DNA of 64,000 nt from Gemmatimonadaceae bacterium (lineage in GTDB: Bacteria; Gemmatimonadota; Gemmatimonadetes; Gemmatimonadales; Gemmatimonadaceae), in assembly GCA_019186945.1 (NCBI GenBank), contig JABAQJ010000010.1:1-64000 (forward strand), read 5' to 3'. Positions 51,689 through 61,015 of this stretch are shown here, piece by piece (position 1 is the stretch's first letter; every line of letters starts with the position of its first letter). Below the pieces are notes generated by a model that was not told the origin of the DNA, did not search any database, and was given only the letters and a program-made list of their open reading frames with translations. A program made the position numbers and the translations under genes.

Positions 51689-52284
51689 GCGATAGGACCG
51701 AGAGGGACCGTGCGCACGTCGAGGCACGGCTTCGCGATCTGGCGGACGAAGCCAACCGTGCAGCGGAGCGCCTGGGCGCCGACATCGCCCAAGCGGTTGG
51801 CATGATCCGGACCTCGCTGGCCGGTGGCGGCACACTTTACTTCTGCGGCAACGGCGGGAGCGCCGCGGACGCGCAGCACATAGCCACCGAGTATGTGGTT
51901 CGTTACATGAGGAACCGCCGGGCGCTCCCGGCAGTGGCGCTGACGACCGACACTTCGTTGCTCACCGCGGCCGGAAACGATTTCGGCTTTGACGAGATAT
52001 TCGCCCGTCAGGTTGAAGCTTTGGCGCGCCCCGGAGACTGCCTCATCGTCCACAGCACGAGCGGCAATTCGTCGAACGTCCTCCGCGCCGCGGTCACGGC
52101 GCGTCGCCAGGGTGTGCAGGTGCTCGCGCTCACCGCGCGCGATGGCGGAGCACTAAGGGAGCTTGCGGATCACAGTATCGTCATTCCCACAGATCGCACT
52201 GATCGCGCCCAGGAGTTGCATCTGAACATCCAGCACGCGATCTGCGAAATCATCGAGCAAGAGCTGGCGGAGGCGGCACCATGA
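51685..52284 (+). CDS. gmhA: Sedoheptulose-7-phosphate isomerase GmhA-like
   Basis: 199 residues, ATGA overlap on both sides. It is a SIS-domain protein with the GmhA signature FCGNGGSAADAQHIATEYVV and the second loop VHSTSGNSSNVLRAAVTARR; the C-terminal stretch ELHLNIQHAICEIIEQEL includes the active-site glutamate/histidine region. It isomerises sedoheptulose 7-phosphate to D-glycero-D-manno-heptose 7-phosphate, the first step of LPS heptose synthesis. The next enzyme, the heptose-7-phosphate kinase, is encoded 9 kb downstream on the minus strand. Confidence 0.93.
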   Translation: MSDRTERDRAHVEARLRDLADEANRAAERLGADIAQAVGMIRTSLAGGGTLYFCGNGGSAADAQHIATEYVVRYMRNRRALPAVALTTDTSLLTAAGNDFGFDEIFARQVEALARPGDCLIVHSTSGNSSNVLRAAVTARRQGVQVLALTARDGGALRELADHSIVIPTDRTDRAQELHLNIQHAICEIIEQELAEAAP

Positions 52285-53036
52285 TCGACTTGACCGGAAA
52301 GCGCGCCGTGGTCACCGGTGGAGCAAGAGGGATCGGTGGCGCCACCTCGCGGCTGCTCGGCAGCCGTGGCGCGCATGTCGCCATCAGCTATCGGACGCGC
52401 GCTGCGGAGGCCGAGGCGCTGGTTGCGGAACTCCGCAACGCGGGAGTTCGGGCGCTGGCGCATCGCGCGGAGATGGGCGATCGAGCCTCCGTGGATGCGT
52501 TCTTCGAGCGCGTCCATCGCGAGTGGGGCGGCATCGACATCTTTGTAGGGAATGCCGGCGTCTGGCCGGCGGACGAGGTGGCGGCGCCGGCGATCACGGA
52601 CGAACGCTGGCATTGCACGATGGACGCCAACGTGCATGGCATGTTCTACTCGACTCGTGCGGCCTTGCGGCAGATGGATGCCGGCGGACGCATCGTCCTG
52701 ATCTCGAGTACGGCGGGACAGCGTGGCGAGTCCATGCACGCGGACTACGCCGCGTCCAAGGGCGCGGTGATCGCATTCGTCAAGTCCGTGGCGGTAGAAG
52801 TCGCACCTCGACAGATCACCTGCAACAGCGTGGCGCCGGGTTGGGTGGATACCGAGATGTGCGAGCAACCGTTTGCGGGCGACGGCCGCTCGCGTATCGC
52901 CGCCGGGATCCCCGTCGGACGTGTCGCCACGCCGGAGGATGTTGCCGCACCGGTAGTGTTCCTGTGCTCCCCGGAGGCACGACACATCACCGGCGAGATA
53001 CTGAACGTGAACGGCGGAAGCGTCCTGTGCGGATAG
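52281..53036 (+). CDS. Short-chain dehydrogenase/reductase (FabG-like)
   Basis: 251 residues. Classical SDR: cofactor motif VTGGARGIGGATSRLLG, NAGV (VGNAGVW), serine in ISSTAG, and Y156/K160 in DYAASKGA. VAPGWVDTEM and the C-terminal NVNGGSVLCG are typical. An Arg after the first loop (YRTRAAEAEALVAEL) suggests NADP(H). It resembles 3-oxoacyl-ACP reductases, but general SDRs look the same, and the neighbours (gmhA, asparaginase) do not settle the substrate. It overlaps the asparaginase gene by 10 bases. Confidence 0.85.
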   Translation: MIDLTGKRAVVTGGARGIGGATSRLLGSRGAHVAISYRTRAAEAEALVAELRNAGVRALAHRAEMGDRASVDAFFERVHREWGGIDIFVGNAGVWPADEVAAPAITDERWHCTMDANVHGMFYSTRAALRQMDAGGRIVLISSTAGQRGESMHADYAASKGAVIAFVKSVAVEVAPRQITCNSVAPGWVDTEMCEQPFAGDGRSRIAAGIPVGRVATPEDVAAPVVFLCSPEARHITGEILNVNGGSVLCG

Positions 53037-54001
53037 TGGCGCTCGTATTCACCGGCGGTACGATCTCGATGCGAGTCGAGACAGCCGGTGGTGGTGCCGT
53101 GCCAGCGTTAGGCGCGGCTGAAGTAGTTGCGGCGGCGCGCGGCATCGAGGCAGTGGCGGAGCTTCGAGTGGAGGAGTGGGGACGGTTCCCGGGCCCTCAC
53201 ATGACCATCGACAAGCTGTGGGCGCTCCGGAATCGCGTGGCGACGCTCGTGGCCTTGCCCGAGGTGGCGGGCGTCGTGGTCACCCACGGAACGGACACGC
53301 TCGAGGAATCCGCTTACCTGGCGACGCGCTCGATTGCAACGAACAAGCCGGTCGTCTTCACGGGCGCGATGCGAAACGCATCCGAACTGGGGTGGGACGG
53401 CCCGGCGAACCTCACCGATGCCGTGCGAGTGGCGGCCAGCGACGTGGCTCACGGATACGGCGCTCTCGTCGTGCTCAATTCCCGCGTCTTCGCTGCCGTC
53501 GACGTCACCAAGGCACATACGCATCTGTTGGACTCGTTCGAGAGTCCCGGATTGGGTCCGGTGGGTGTGGTCGATGACGGCGAAGTCATTTTCAGGCGGT
53601 CGTTGCCGTCGCTCCCGCCGGTGATCGCACCGGCGGCGTTAGGCGACCCGGTCGATATAATCCTCGCATATGCCGGAGCGGACAGCCGCCTCCTCGATGT
53701 CTCCGTTCGAACGGCGCGCGGAGTAGTGGTGGCGGCGCTCGGTCGCGGCAATGTGCCGCCCGACTTGGCGGCGGGAATTCGCCGGGGCGTCGACGCGGGT
53801 GTCCCGATCGTGATATCGTCGCGCGCTTGGCGCGGTCGAGTCGGTGAGACCTATGGCTATCAAGGCGGCGGTCGGAACCTGGCCTCTCTTGGCGCGATCC
53901 TGGCGGGGGCGCGCCGGCCGCAGCAGGCCCGCATTGACCTGCTCCTCGCGCTTGGCGCCGGCTACGATCGCGAACAGCTCACCGAGCTGTTCGCAACCTG
54001 A
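53027..54001 (+). CDS. L-asparaginase (AnsA/AnsB family)
   Basis: 324 residues from GTG 53027, overlapping the SDR stop; the longer open frame upstream runs across the SDR gene and is a shadow. Both asparaginase signatures are present: FTGGTISMRV with the nucleophilic threonine near residue 11, and GVVVTHGTDTLEESAYLA with the Thr-Asp pair. VVFTGAMRNASELGWDGPAN and DSFESPGLGPVG follow. It hydrolyses asparagine to aspartate and ammonia. There is no signal peptide, so a cytoplasmic type I role is likely. A second, unrelated asparaginase family member lies at 62408-63400. Confidence 0.9.
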   Translation: MRIVALVFTGGTISMRVETAGGGAVPALGAAEVVAAARGIEAVAELRVEEWGRFPGPHMTIDKLWALRNRVATLVALPEVAGVVVTHGTDTLEESAYLATRSIATNKPVVFTGAMRNASELGWDGPANLTDAVRVAASDVAHGYGALVVLNSRVFAAVDVTKAHTHLLDSFESPGLGPVGVVDDGEVIFRRSLPSLPPVIAPAALGDPVDIILAYAGADSRLLDVSVRTARGVVVAALGRGNVPPDLAAGIRRGVDAGVPIVISSRAWRGRVGETYGYQGGGRNLASLGAILAGARRPQQARIDLLLALGAGYDREQLTELFAT

Positions 54002-54025
54002 CGAGCCTTGTCCTGTCCCGGACCC

Positions 54026-55366
54026 ATGAGCGAGTTCTCGGCCATCCAGACGCTGCAACCGCCGCAGGCCGTGCGCGCGATTGCCGAAACGCTCGAACGT
54101 GCGGGCCACGAAGTCTGGTGCGTCGGAGGCGCCGTGCGGGATGCGCTCGCCGGCGAGCCACATCTCGACTGGGACTTCGCGACCTCAGCGACGCCGGCAC
54201 AGGTGCAAGGACTGTTTCGCAAGACGATTCCCATCGGGATCGACCACGGTACCGTGGCAGTCATCGACCGGCACGGGACGCTGCACGAGATCACCACGTT
54301 CCGCCGGGATGTGCGGACAGACGGACGGCACGCCGTTGTGGAGTTCGGTGCGTCGCTGACGGAGGACCTTGCGCGCCGGGACTTCACGATCAACGCCATC
54401 GCATACTCGCCCACCCGCAACGAGATCCGTGACCCGTTCGGCGGCCGCGAAGACCTGGAAAGGCGCATCCTTCGGTGTGTTGGCGAACCTGGGCATCGCA
54501 TGCGCGAGGACTGGCTCCGGGCGCTCCGGGCCATGCGGTTCGCGGGACGGTTCGACCTAACCATCGAGCCGGAGACATGGAAGGCGATCGTAGAAGCGTC
54601 GCCGTTCCTGCCAAGGCTCTCCGCCGAGCGCGTTCGGCAGGAGATCGAGAAGACGATGGAGCAGGTGCCGTGCCCAAGTCGCTCGTTCCTGCTGTGGCGC
54701 GCGAGCGGTGCACTGCACAGCCTGCTCCCGTCCGTCGCCGCTGGCGACGACGTGGCCGTTCGTGCTGCCGACTGGGTCGCTCGGCCAGAAGACACGCGGC
54801 GTGCCGAACGGGCCACGTTGCGGAAACTCGTCAGGTTGGCTTGCCTGTTCAGTGGGCCGGATCCCGATGTCGTCAGGGTAACCATGCGGGCGTTACGGTT
54901 TTCGAATCGGGACGTTCAGGCTCTGTCGCACATTGCCGCCGCACGAGCGGCAATCGAGGCAGGCGTGCACGCGTCGCTGGATGTGGCGAGTCGGCCCCGC
55001 GCGGTTGCGATCCGCCGCTGGGTCGCGGCGTCGGGCCGCACGGATTTTCCCGCCGTGTATCGGACGCTGTATGCCCGACTTCGTGCATCCGGCACACCAG
55101 ATGCCGCACCGGACGCTCCCTTCCACGCTCGGCAGCTCTACCGTGACGGACTGCGGCTCGCGTTTCGGGACCCGGTTGCGATCGCCGACCTGGCGATCGA
55201 TGGGGATGACCTGATGCGGAGCGGGATTCCTCCCGGACGCCGGGTCGGCGAGATTCTTCGTGGCTTGCTCGATCTGGTGCTTGAAGACCCGACCCTGAAC
55301 ACGCGGGAGCGACTTGTTCAGCTGGCGCGTGAACGAGAGGCGTGCCGTCCCGCTGGCTCAACGTAG
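54026..55366 (+). CDS. CCA-adding tRNA nucleotidyltransferase / poly(A) polymerase family
   Basis: 446 residues from ATG 54026 (TTG 54008 possible). Class II nucleotidyltransferase head: VGGAVRDALAGE, the metal-binding D48-W-D50 pair (LDWDFAT), VEFGASLTEDLARRDFTINA, the NTP-selecting GGREDLERRILRCVGEP, and DWLRALRAMRFAGRFDLTIE. The helical body and tail are present and long. CCA addition is essential where tRNA genes lack CCA, which is true of both tRNAs in this window. CCA-adding and poly(A)-polymerase activity cannot be told apart with certainty by eye; the CCA role is favoured. Confidence 0.92.
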   Translation: MSEFSAIQTLQPPQAVRAIAETLERAGHEVWCVGGAVRDALAGEPHLDWDFATSATPAQVQGLFRKTIPIGIDHGTVAVIDRHGTLHEITTFRRDVRTDGRHAVVEFGASLTEDLARRDFTINAIAYSPTRNEIRDPFGGREDLERRILRCVGEPGHRMREDWLRALRAMRFAGRFDLTIEPETWKAIVEASPFLPRLSAERVRQEIEKTMEQVPCPSRSFLLWRASGALHSLLPSVAAGDDVAVRAADWVARPEDTRRAERATLRKLVRLACLFSGPDPDVVRVTMRALRFSNRDVQALSHIAAARAAIEAGVHASLDVASRPRAVAIRRWVAASGRTDFPAVYRTLYARLRASGTPDAAPDAPFHARQLYRDGLRLAFRDPVAIADLAIDGDDLMRSGIPPGRRVGEILRGLLDLVLEDPTLNTRERLVQLAREREACRPAGST

Positions 55367-55375
55367 GCGATCCGA

Positions 55376-55903
55376 ATGTTCTTTCGCGGACGGGAGCACG
55401 AGTCAACGATATGGCAGCGATTTCACACGTCGAGCGACGGGTTTACGGTACGTCGATTCGATGGGCTGGTCGAGGTTGTGGTCAGCGCGAACGCTGACCG
55501 GCTCGTCGATCTATTCCTGGCGCTGCTGAACGAAATGCCGCCGGCCTTATCCGTCGAGGTCCACGACGTGCGGACCTCGCAGCGGTGGGTAGGTGTCGAC
55601 CTCGCGCGGCCGGATGTGTCGGCGACGCTGGCACGCCTCAAGGTCTCGTTGAGCACATGGGCAGGAGCCGAGATCTGCGTCTACGGCTCCGATGTACAGC
55701 TGACCATCACGCCGTGGTTGGAGCTGTATGTGCACTCGACGAGCGAGCGGTGGGTGTTTGTGTTGACGGGCTATGGCCTGCAGCTGCGTGAACACCGTAC
55801 CTCGCGCAGTTGGCGATTGCCTGCCGATGGATTTCCGCGCGCTGAAGATGCGTCGGCAGCGCTCCGTCAGGCTGTCGACAAGCTCGGCATGGAACCCGCA
55901 TGA
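55376..55903 (+). CDS. Conserved-looking protein of unknown function
   Basis: 175 residues, starting 9 bases after the CCA enzyme gene and overlapping the ZIP gene by 4 bases, so operonic and credible. Mixed alpha/beta, soluble, no signal peptide: WQRFHTSSDGFTVRRFDGLV, LVDLFLALLNEMPPALSVEV, VDLARPDVSATLARLKVSLS, CVYGSDVQLTITPWLELYVH and YGLQLREHRTSRSW. I do not recognise a family or catalytic motif. The C-terminal helix (ASAALRQAVDKLGM) may pack against the sheet. Confidence 0.75.
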   Translation: MFFRGREHESTIWQRFHTSSDGFTVRRFDGLVEVVVSANADRLVDLFLALLNEMPPALSVEVHDVRTSQRWVGVDLARPDVSATLARLKVSLSTWAGAEICVYGSDVQLTITPWLELYVHSTSERWVFVLTGYGLQLREHRTSRSWRLPADGFPRAEDASAALRQAVDKLGMEPA

Positions 55904-56613
55904 GTGTGGCCCTCCTGTGCGCGGCCGTGGCCGCGGCCGGGAACGTCCTTGGCGCGCTCACCGTCGTATGGCGTGCGACGTGGAATCGGGCCGCTCTCGA
56001 GTCGATGCTGGCGGTAGCGGCCGGTTTCATGGTAAGCGTGGCGATCGTCGAGCTGATCCCGGAATCCATCGCCCGCAGCGGCGTCAGCGCCGGCAGCTGG
56101 ATTCTGGGCGGCTACCTGGTCGTGCATCTGACGCAGCACACGTTTGCCGGACATTTCCATTTTGGCGAGGAGCGACATCGGGTGTCGCCGTCCGTGAGTA
56201 CGGCGGCGCTTGCGGGATTGATGGTTCACACCTTCGTGGATGGCGTGGCGATCGCTTCGGGGTATGAGGTGAGCACAGCGTTAGGCACGCTCGTGTTCGG
56301 CGCAATCCTGCTGCACAAGGTTCCGGAAGGGCTGGCGATCGCCAGCATGTTCGTGGCGGCTGGCGCAGGGCGCCGGGCTGCACTGGTGGCGGCGGCCGCT
56401 CTCGGCGTCGCCACGATCCTTGGGGTTGCCCTGACGGGCTGGATCGATCCGCTGGCGCGATACGGTCTGCCCCTGGCGGCCGGTGTGTCTCTGTACGTGG
56501 GTGCGTCGAACCTGGTGCCGGAGCTTCATCGCCTGCCTCGCTGGCGAACGGCGGCGGCGTTCTTTGGAGGTTGTGGGCTCTTCTTGCTGGCACGCGCCGT
56601 GGTGTTCCAGTGA
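55900..56613 (+). CDS. ZIP family divalent metal transporter
   Basis: 237 residues with eight predicted membrane segments. The diagnostic metal-site helices are MVHTFVDGVAIASG (TM4-like) and LHKVPEGLAIASM (TM5-like), with H, D/E and H/P-E ligands. A histidine-bearing loop (HLTQHTFAGHFHFGEERH) lies between TM3 and TM4, as in many ZIPs. It likely imports zinc or a related divalent ion into the cytoplasm. It overlaps rarA by 4 bases. No Zur-like operator was recognised. Confidence 0.92.
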   Translation: MSVALLCAAVAAAGNVLGALTVVWRATWNRAALESMLAVAAGFMVSVAIVELIPESIARSGVSAGSWILGGYLVVHLTQHTFAGHFHFGEERHRVSPSVSTAALAGLMVHTFVDGVAIASGYEVSTALGTLVFGAILLHKVPEGLAIASMFVAAGAGRRAALVAAAALGVATILGVALTGWIDPLARYGLPLAAGVSLYVGASNLVPELHRLPRWRTAAAFFGGCGLFLLARAVVFQ

Positions 56614-58013
56614 CGCGAGCCCCACGTATCCCGTCGCCCCGGAGTAGTGAGACGCTTTTCAGCAAGCGACGCGACGCGGAGCCGTTGGCGGCCCGGATGC
56701 GGCCGATATCGCTCGACGAAGTTGTCGGACAGCGCGGCCTGTTGGGAGCGGGGAAGCCGCTGCGTGAGGCCATCGAACGCGGCACGATCGGGTCGATCAT
56801 ACTGTGGGGTCCCCCGGGCTCAGGGAAGACGACCCTGGGACGACTCATGGCGCGTTACACGGATCGCGAGTTCGTCCCGTTCTCCGCCGTCACGGAGGGC
56901 GTGCCTCGCGTCCGCGAGATCCTCGCCGAGGCCGAATCCCGCCTTGGGATGGGCAGACGTACGATCCTGTTCGTCGATGAGATCCATCGCTTCAACAGGA
57001 CTCAGCAGGACGCCTTTCTTTCTGCAGTCGAGTCGGGCATCGTGACGCTGATCGGCGCCACCACGGAGAACCCGTCTTTCGAGCTGAATGGCGCACTCCT
57101 GTCGCGGACGCGGGTCTTCGTCCTGGCCTCACTGGAAGTCGCCGACCTACACGTGCTGTTGCGACGAGCGCTGGCTGACGAGGAGCGTGGACTTGGACGG
57201 ATGCACCTGTCGGCGGATGCGGATGCGGTGGATTGGCTGGCGGAACAGGCGGACGGCGATGCACGGCGGGCGCTGACGATACTGGAAGCCGCGGCCGAGT
57301 ACGTCGGACAGGGAGGACGACTGACGCGCCAGGCGCTTCAGGATGCCCTTCAGTTGCGCGTCGCGAGGTACGACAAGAGCGGCGAGGAGCACTTCAACCT
57401 TATCTCGGCATACCACAAGGCACTCCGCGGCAGCGATCCGCAGGGCGCACTGTACTGGCTCGCGCGCATGATCGAAGGCGGTGAGGATCCGATGTACGTG
57501 GCGAGGCGCACAATCCGGTTCGCTTCCGAGGACGTCGGTCTGGCTGATCCGCAAGCGCTGCAGGTCGCCCTGGCGGCGCGGGATACGTACCATGCGTTAG
57601 GTTCGCCCGAGGGTGAATTGGCGATTGCGGAAGCGGCGGTATACCTGGCCGTCGCCCCGAAATCGAACCGCATCTACGAGGCATGGAATGCCGCGCTGGA
57701 GCTGGCGCGTGCGCATCCCGCGGAACCGGTGCCCCTCCACATCCGTAACGCACCGACGTCGCTCATGAAGGAACTGGGTTATGGAAAGGGGTACGAGTAC
57801 GCCCATTCCGTCCCGGAGGGTTTCACCCCTCAGGAGTACCTGCCCGATCGGCTGCGCGGTGCGGTACTGTACGAACCCGGTGGATTCGGTTTCGAAAAGG
57901 ACATCGCGAAGCGGCTTGCATGGTGGGCCGGACTGAAGGAACGGATGCTGGGCGCGTCTTCGCCTGGCGAGAACCAAGCACCCGAAAAGGATTCTGGAGG
58001 ATCGAATGCGTAA
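56610..58013 (+). CDS. rarA: Replication-associated recombination protein RarA/MgsA
   Basis: 467 residues from GTG 56610. AAA+ clamp-loader-like ATPase: MRPISLDEVVGQRGLLGAGK, Walker A WGPPGSGKTT near residue 67, FSAVTEGVPRVREI, Walker B FVDEIHRFNRTQQDAFL, sensor 1 IGATTENPSFELN, then the C-terminal tetramerisation domain (YDKSGEEHFNLISAYHKALR, YHALGSPEGELAIAEAAVYL, GYGKGYEYAHSVPEGF). It acts at stalled forks together with RecA and SSB, both of which are encoded in this window. It overlaps the lipoprotein gene by 8 bases. Confidence 0.95.
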   Translation: MTRAPRIPSPRSSETLFSKRRDAEPLAARMRPISLDEVVGQRGLLGAGKPLREAIERGTIGSIILWGPPGSGKTTLGRLMARYTDREFVPFSAVTEGVPRVREILAEAESRLGMGRRTILFVDEIHRFNRTQQDAFLSAVESGIVTLIGATTENPSFELNGALLSRTRVFVLASLEVADLHVLLRRALADEERGLGRMHLSADADAVDWLAEQADGDARRALTILEAAAEYVGQGGRLTRQALQDALQLRVARYDKSGEEHFNLISAYHKALRGSDPQGALYWLARMIEGGEDPMYVARRTIRFASEDVGLADPQALQVALAARDTYHALGSPEGELAIAEAAVYLAVAPKSNRIYEAWNAALELARAHPAEPVPLHIRNAPTSLMKELGYGKGYEYAHSVPEGFTPQEYLPDRLRGAVLYEPGGFGFEKDIAKRLAWWAGLKERMLGASSPGENQAPEKDSGGSNA

Positions 58014-58461
58014 GACATCGTTGGCTGCCGCGTTGTTCCTGACGAGCGCCTGCGCGACGCTCGGCATGGTACGTTTCAAGGAGCCGATCGTCAGCTTCAA
58101 GGACGTCAAGATCACCGGGCTCGGGATAACGGGTGGCTCGATGGAGATCGTCCTTGACGTGTACAATCCCAACAACTTCCGCCTCGACGGCAGCCGGCTC
58201 ACGTACCAGCTGATGGTCGATAGCCTGACCTTCGGGACAGGAACGTACGATTCGCGGTTTCAGGTCGAGAAAGGCGATACGTCGGAGATCCGCCTTCCAT
58301 TCAATTTCTCGTATGCCGGGGCTAATGCCGCCGGCCGGCAGCTTCTCCAGACGGGCAGCGTGGAGTACCGCGTTCTCGGTGACGTCACCGTCAACACACC
58401 TATTGGCTCCTTTACGCGCCCATACGACCAGCGTGGTCGATTCAACACGATGAGTCGATAG
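58006..58461 (+). CDS. LEA type 2 family lipoprotein
   Basis: 151 residues with GGAGG 6-10 bases before ATG 58006. The lipobox LTSAC places lipidated C16. The remainder is an all-beta LEA2 (Water stress/hypersensitive response, WHy-like) domain: VSFKDVKITGLGITGGSMEI, VLDVYNPNNFRLDGSRLTYQ, EIRLPFNFSYAG and VEYRVLGDVTVNTPIGSF. Bacterial LEA2 lipoproteins are found in many diderms; their role is unknown, possibly envelope protection under stress. It probably resides at the inner face of the outer membrane or in the periplasm. Confidence 0.85.
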   Translation: MRKTSLAAALFLTSACATLGMVRFKEPIVSFKDVKITGLGITGGSMEIVLDVYNPNNFRLDGSRLTYQLMVDSLTFGTGTYDSRFQVEKGDTSEIRLPFNFSYAGANAAGRQLLQTGSVEYRVLGDVTVNTPIGSFTRPYDQRGRFNTMSR

Positions 58462-58566
58462 GCAGCCGCGATGCCTGCCAAGCCGGCGGCGATGCTGTAG
58501 ATTCCGTGAGGCTGGAGCCAGGGATGGCGCCGGTGCCCATCCGTTACTTCAATCCGGGAGCTACCG

Positions 58567-59871
58567 ATCGCACGCGAACCGATTTCGCTCGAACCGCCGA
58601 TTGAGCGCGCCCTCCTGGTTGGCGCGCCGCGGAAGGGGAGCGGAACCCGTCATCTGACGGACGAGCACCTGCGCGAACTCGAGCGTCTGGCGGATACTGC
58701 GGGAGCGAACGTCGTCGGGACACTGACCCAGCAACTCGATCGTCCGAACCCGGCTACCTATCTCGGTTCGGGCAAGATCGACGAGTTGCGCGAGCGCATT
58801 GCCCGGGATGCCATTACGCTGGTGATCTTCGACGACGAGTTGACACCGTCGCAGGGAAAGAACATTGAGGATGCCGTCGGCCAGCGCGTTATGGATCGAG
58901 CGGAATTGATCCTCGACATCTTCGCCACGCGTGCGCGGAGCCGGGAAGCGCGCATGCAGGTGGAACTGGCGCAGCTCGAGTACATGTTGCCGCGCCTGAC
59001 GAGAATGTGGACGCATCTCGAGAAGTTTCGCGGTGGAATCGGCGTTCGCGGCCCCGGCGAGACGCAGCTCGAGACGGACCGCCGACTGATTTCGCACCGG
59101 ATCCGCGTGCTGAAGGAGCGGTTGGAGGATGTCCGCCGATCGAGAGCGGTACAGCGACGTTCGCGCAGCGACCAGTTCCGTGCTGCTCTCGTCGGTTACA
59201 CCAACGCGGGAAAGTCCTCGCTCCTGCGTGCGCTTTCCGGCGATCGAGACGTCTTTGTGGAAGATCGACTGTTCGCAACGCTGGATACCTTGACCCGCGA
59301 GGTCTCGCTGGGTGCCGCGGATCGTCAGCACGTGTTGCTGACGGACACGGTTGGCTTTATCAGGAAGCTGCCACACCACCTCGTCGCGTCGTTCCGGGCG
59401 ACTCTGGAAGAAGTTATCGAGGCGGATATCCTGTTACACGTCATCGACGCCAGCCACCCCTCGTGGGAAGAACAGCGCGACGTGGTGGACGACGTACTGG
59501 CGGAACTGGGCGCACGGGAAACGCCGGTCCTCCATGTGTTCAACAAAGTGGATCTCCTGACGTCCGACGAGCGTGAGGGTCTGAGTGCCCGCGTGACTGC
59601 AATGCTTCCGGGAAGCGTGCTCGCCTCGGCACGGATCGACGGTGGAACCGACGCACTGCGGGAGGCGCTGGCTGCGCGGTTGGAAAGGCAGCGTCCGGCG
59701 ACCGAGTTGCGAGTGCCGGTCCGGGATGGACGGCTTCTGGCGGAGGTCCATCGAGCCGGCCATGTGATCGAGCAGCGAGCGGAGGGAGACGACCTCGTGC
59801 TGGTGGCACGGCTGGATGCGGTGGCGGTGGCACGCCTCCAGCGCGCCGGCGCCGTGGTGGGTTCCTCGTGA
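58567..59871 (+). CDS. hflX: Ribosome-associated GTPase HflX, no canonical start codon in frame
   Basis: 434 residues if translation starts at ATC 58567, close to the family norm. HflX-specific N-domain: [86 protein letters not shown], then [20 protein letters not shown]. The GTPase has G1 GYTNAGKSS near residue 210, G3 DTVGF and G4 NKVD. Between the in-frame stop TGA 58507-58509 and TTG 58786 there is no ATG, GTG or TTG, yet at least 60 residues of conserved HflX sequence lie upstream of that TTG. GGGAG (58556-58560) sits 6 bases before ATC 58567. Either a rare start codon is used or a base is wrong. HflX splits stalled ribosomes. It overlaps gmd by 4 bases. Confidence 0.9.
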   Translation: MAREPISLEPPIERALLVGAPRKGSGTRHLTDEHLRELERLADTAGANVVGTLTQQLDRPNPATYLGSGKIDELRERIARDAITLVIFDDELTPSQGKNIEDAVGQRVMDRAELILDIFATRARSREARMQVELAQLEYMLPRLTRMWTHLEKFRGGIGVRGPGETQLETDRRLISHRIRVLKERLEDVRRSRAVQRRSRSDQFRAALVGYTNAGKSSLLRALSGDRDVFVEDRLFATLDTLTREVSLGAADRQHVLLTDTVGFIRKLPHHLVASFRATLEEVIEADILLHVIDASHPSWEEQRDVVDDVLAELGARETPVLHVFNKVDLLTSDEREGLSARVTAMLPGSVLASARIDGGTDALREALAARLERQRPATELRVPVRDGRLLAEVHRAGHVIEQRAEGDDLVLVARLDAVAVARLQRAGAVVGSS

Positions 59872-60875
59872 CGTCCAGCGCAATGCGGACAGCGTTGATT
59901 ACCGGCATTACTGGGCAGGACGGCTCGTACCTAGCCGAGTTGTTGCTGGGTAAAGGCTACGATGTGCATGGAATCGTGCGCCGGTCGAGCCAGTTCACCA
60001 CGGCCCGGATCGAGCCACTGTACCTGAGCGAGCACCTCCCGGGGGACCGGCTGCACCTGCATTACGGCGACCTGAACGACGCCTCGTCTCTCCATCGCGT
60101 CCTCGCGCGCGTTGCCCCTGACGAGATTTACAACCTTGGTGCGCAGAGCCACGTCCGCATCAGCTTCGATGTCCCCGAGTACACTGTCGAAGTGGCGGGC
60201 GTGGGTGCGCTGCGATTGCTCGAGGCGATCCGTAACCTGGGGATGACGCCGCGCTTCTACCAGGCATCATCGAGCGAGATGTTCGGCAAGGTTGCGGAAA
60301 GTCCACAAACCGAACGAACGCCGTTTCACCCGAGATCACCGTACGCCTGCGCCAAGGCGTTTGCGCACGCGATCACTGTCAACTACCGCGAATCGTACGG
60401 GCTACATGCCTCGTGCGGCATCCTGTTCAATCATGAAAGCCCGCGCCGCGGCGAGAACTTCGTCACTCGCAAGATCACGCGAGGGCTGGCGCGCATCAAA
60501 CTCGGGTTGCAGCCGAAGCTGTACCTGGGCAATCTGGATGCTCGCCGCGACTGGGGCTTCGCCGGGGACTACGTCGAGGCGATGTGGCGCATGCTCCAGC
60601 AGGATACGCCTGACGACTACGTGATCGCGACTGGCGAGACGCATTCGGTGCGCGATCTCCTCGATTCGGTCGGCGCCGTGCTCGATCTGGATTGGAGGCC
60701 GTATGTCGAGATCGACCCGAAATACTATCGACCCGCCGAGGTCGACTTGCTGCTTGGGGACGCCAGCAAGGCGCGGGAGCGTTTGGGCTGGACGGCAACG
60801 ACGTCCTTCGGCCAGTTGGTGCGGATGATGACGGAAGCGGACTTGCGCCTGGCGAGGGCCGAGCTGGAGGGCTGA
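59868..60875 (+). CDS. gmd: GDP-mannose 4,6-dehydratase
   Basis: 335 residues from GTG 59868 (ATG 59883 also possible). Extended SDR with the Gmd signature [30 protein letters not shown], the catalytic set around [12 protein letters not shown] and [20 protein letters not shown], and [20 protein letters not shown], which is highly characteristic. It makes GDP-4-keto-6-deoxymannose, the precursor of GDP-fucose, rhamnose or perosamine for surface glycans. It is the last gene of the long plus-strand run. No fucose synthase (fcl) follows, so the end product is open. Confidence 0.95.
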   Translation: MTSSAMRTALITGITGQDGSYLAELLLGKGYDVHGIVRRSSQFTTARIEPLYLSEHLPGDRLHLHYGDLNDASSLHRVLARVAPDEIYNLGAQSHVRISFDVPEYTVEVAGVGALRLLEAIRNLGMTPRFYQASSSEMFGKVAESPQTERTPFHPRSPYACAKAFAHAITVNYRESYGLHASCGILFNHESPRRGENFVTRKITRGLARIKLGLQPKLYLGNLDARRDWGFAGDYVEAMWRMLQQDTPDDYVIATGETHSVRDLLDSVGAVLDLDWRPYVEIDPKYYRPAEVDLLLGDASKARERLGWTATTSFGQLVRMMTEADLRLARAELEG

Positions 60876-60941
60876 ACATCGAGGCGTCGTCTCGCCCAGA
60901 ACAAGGGCGCCAGCCAGCGGCAGCTGACGGGCTGGGTGGTA

Positions 60942-61015
60942 TGGTCGCGCAGGGACTCGAACCCCGGACCTCTGGTATGTGAGACCAGCGCTCTAACCAG
61001 CTGAGCTACGCGACC
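60942..61015 (-). tRNA. tRNA-Val (CAC)
   Basis: A 74-nt cloverleaf on the minus strand: acceptor GGTCGCG/CGCGACC with discriminator A, D-arm TAGCTCAGCTGGTTAGAGC, anticodon arm CTGGT-CTCACAT-ACCAG with anticodon CAC, and T-arm with GGTTCGAGTCCC. It reads GTG valine codons. The 3' CCA is not encoded (TACC follows), so the CCA-adding enzyme is required. Confidence 0.96.

Noticed and set aside
52523-53026. N-terminal extension of the asparaginase frame
   Set aside because: It overlaps the SDR gene in another frame and its composition (Arg/Gly/Cys-rich) is that of an antiphase shadow; the family starts at GTG 53027.
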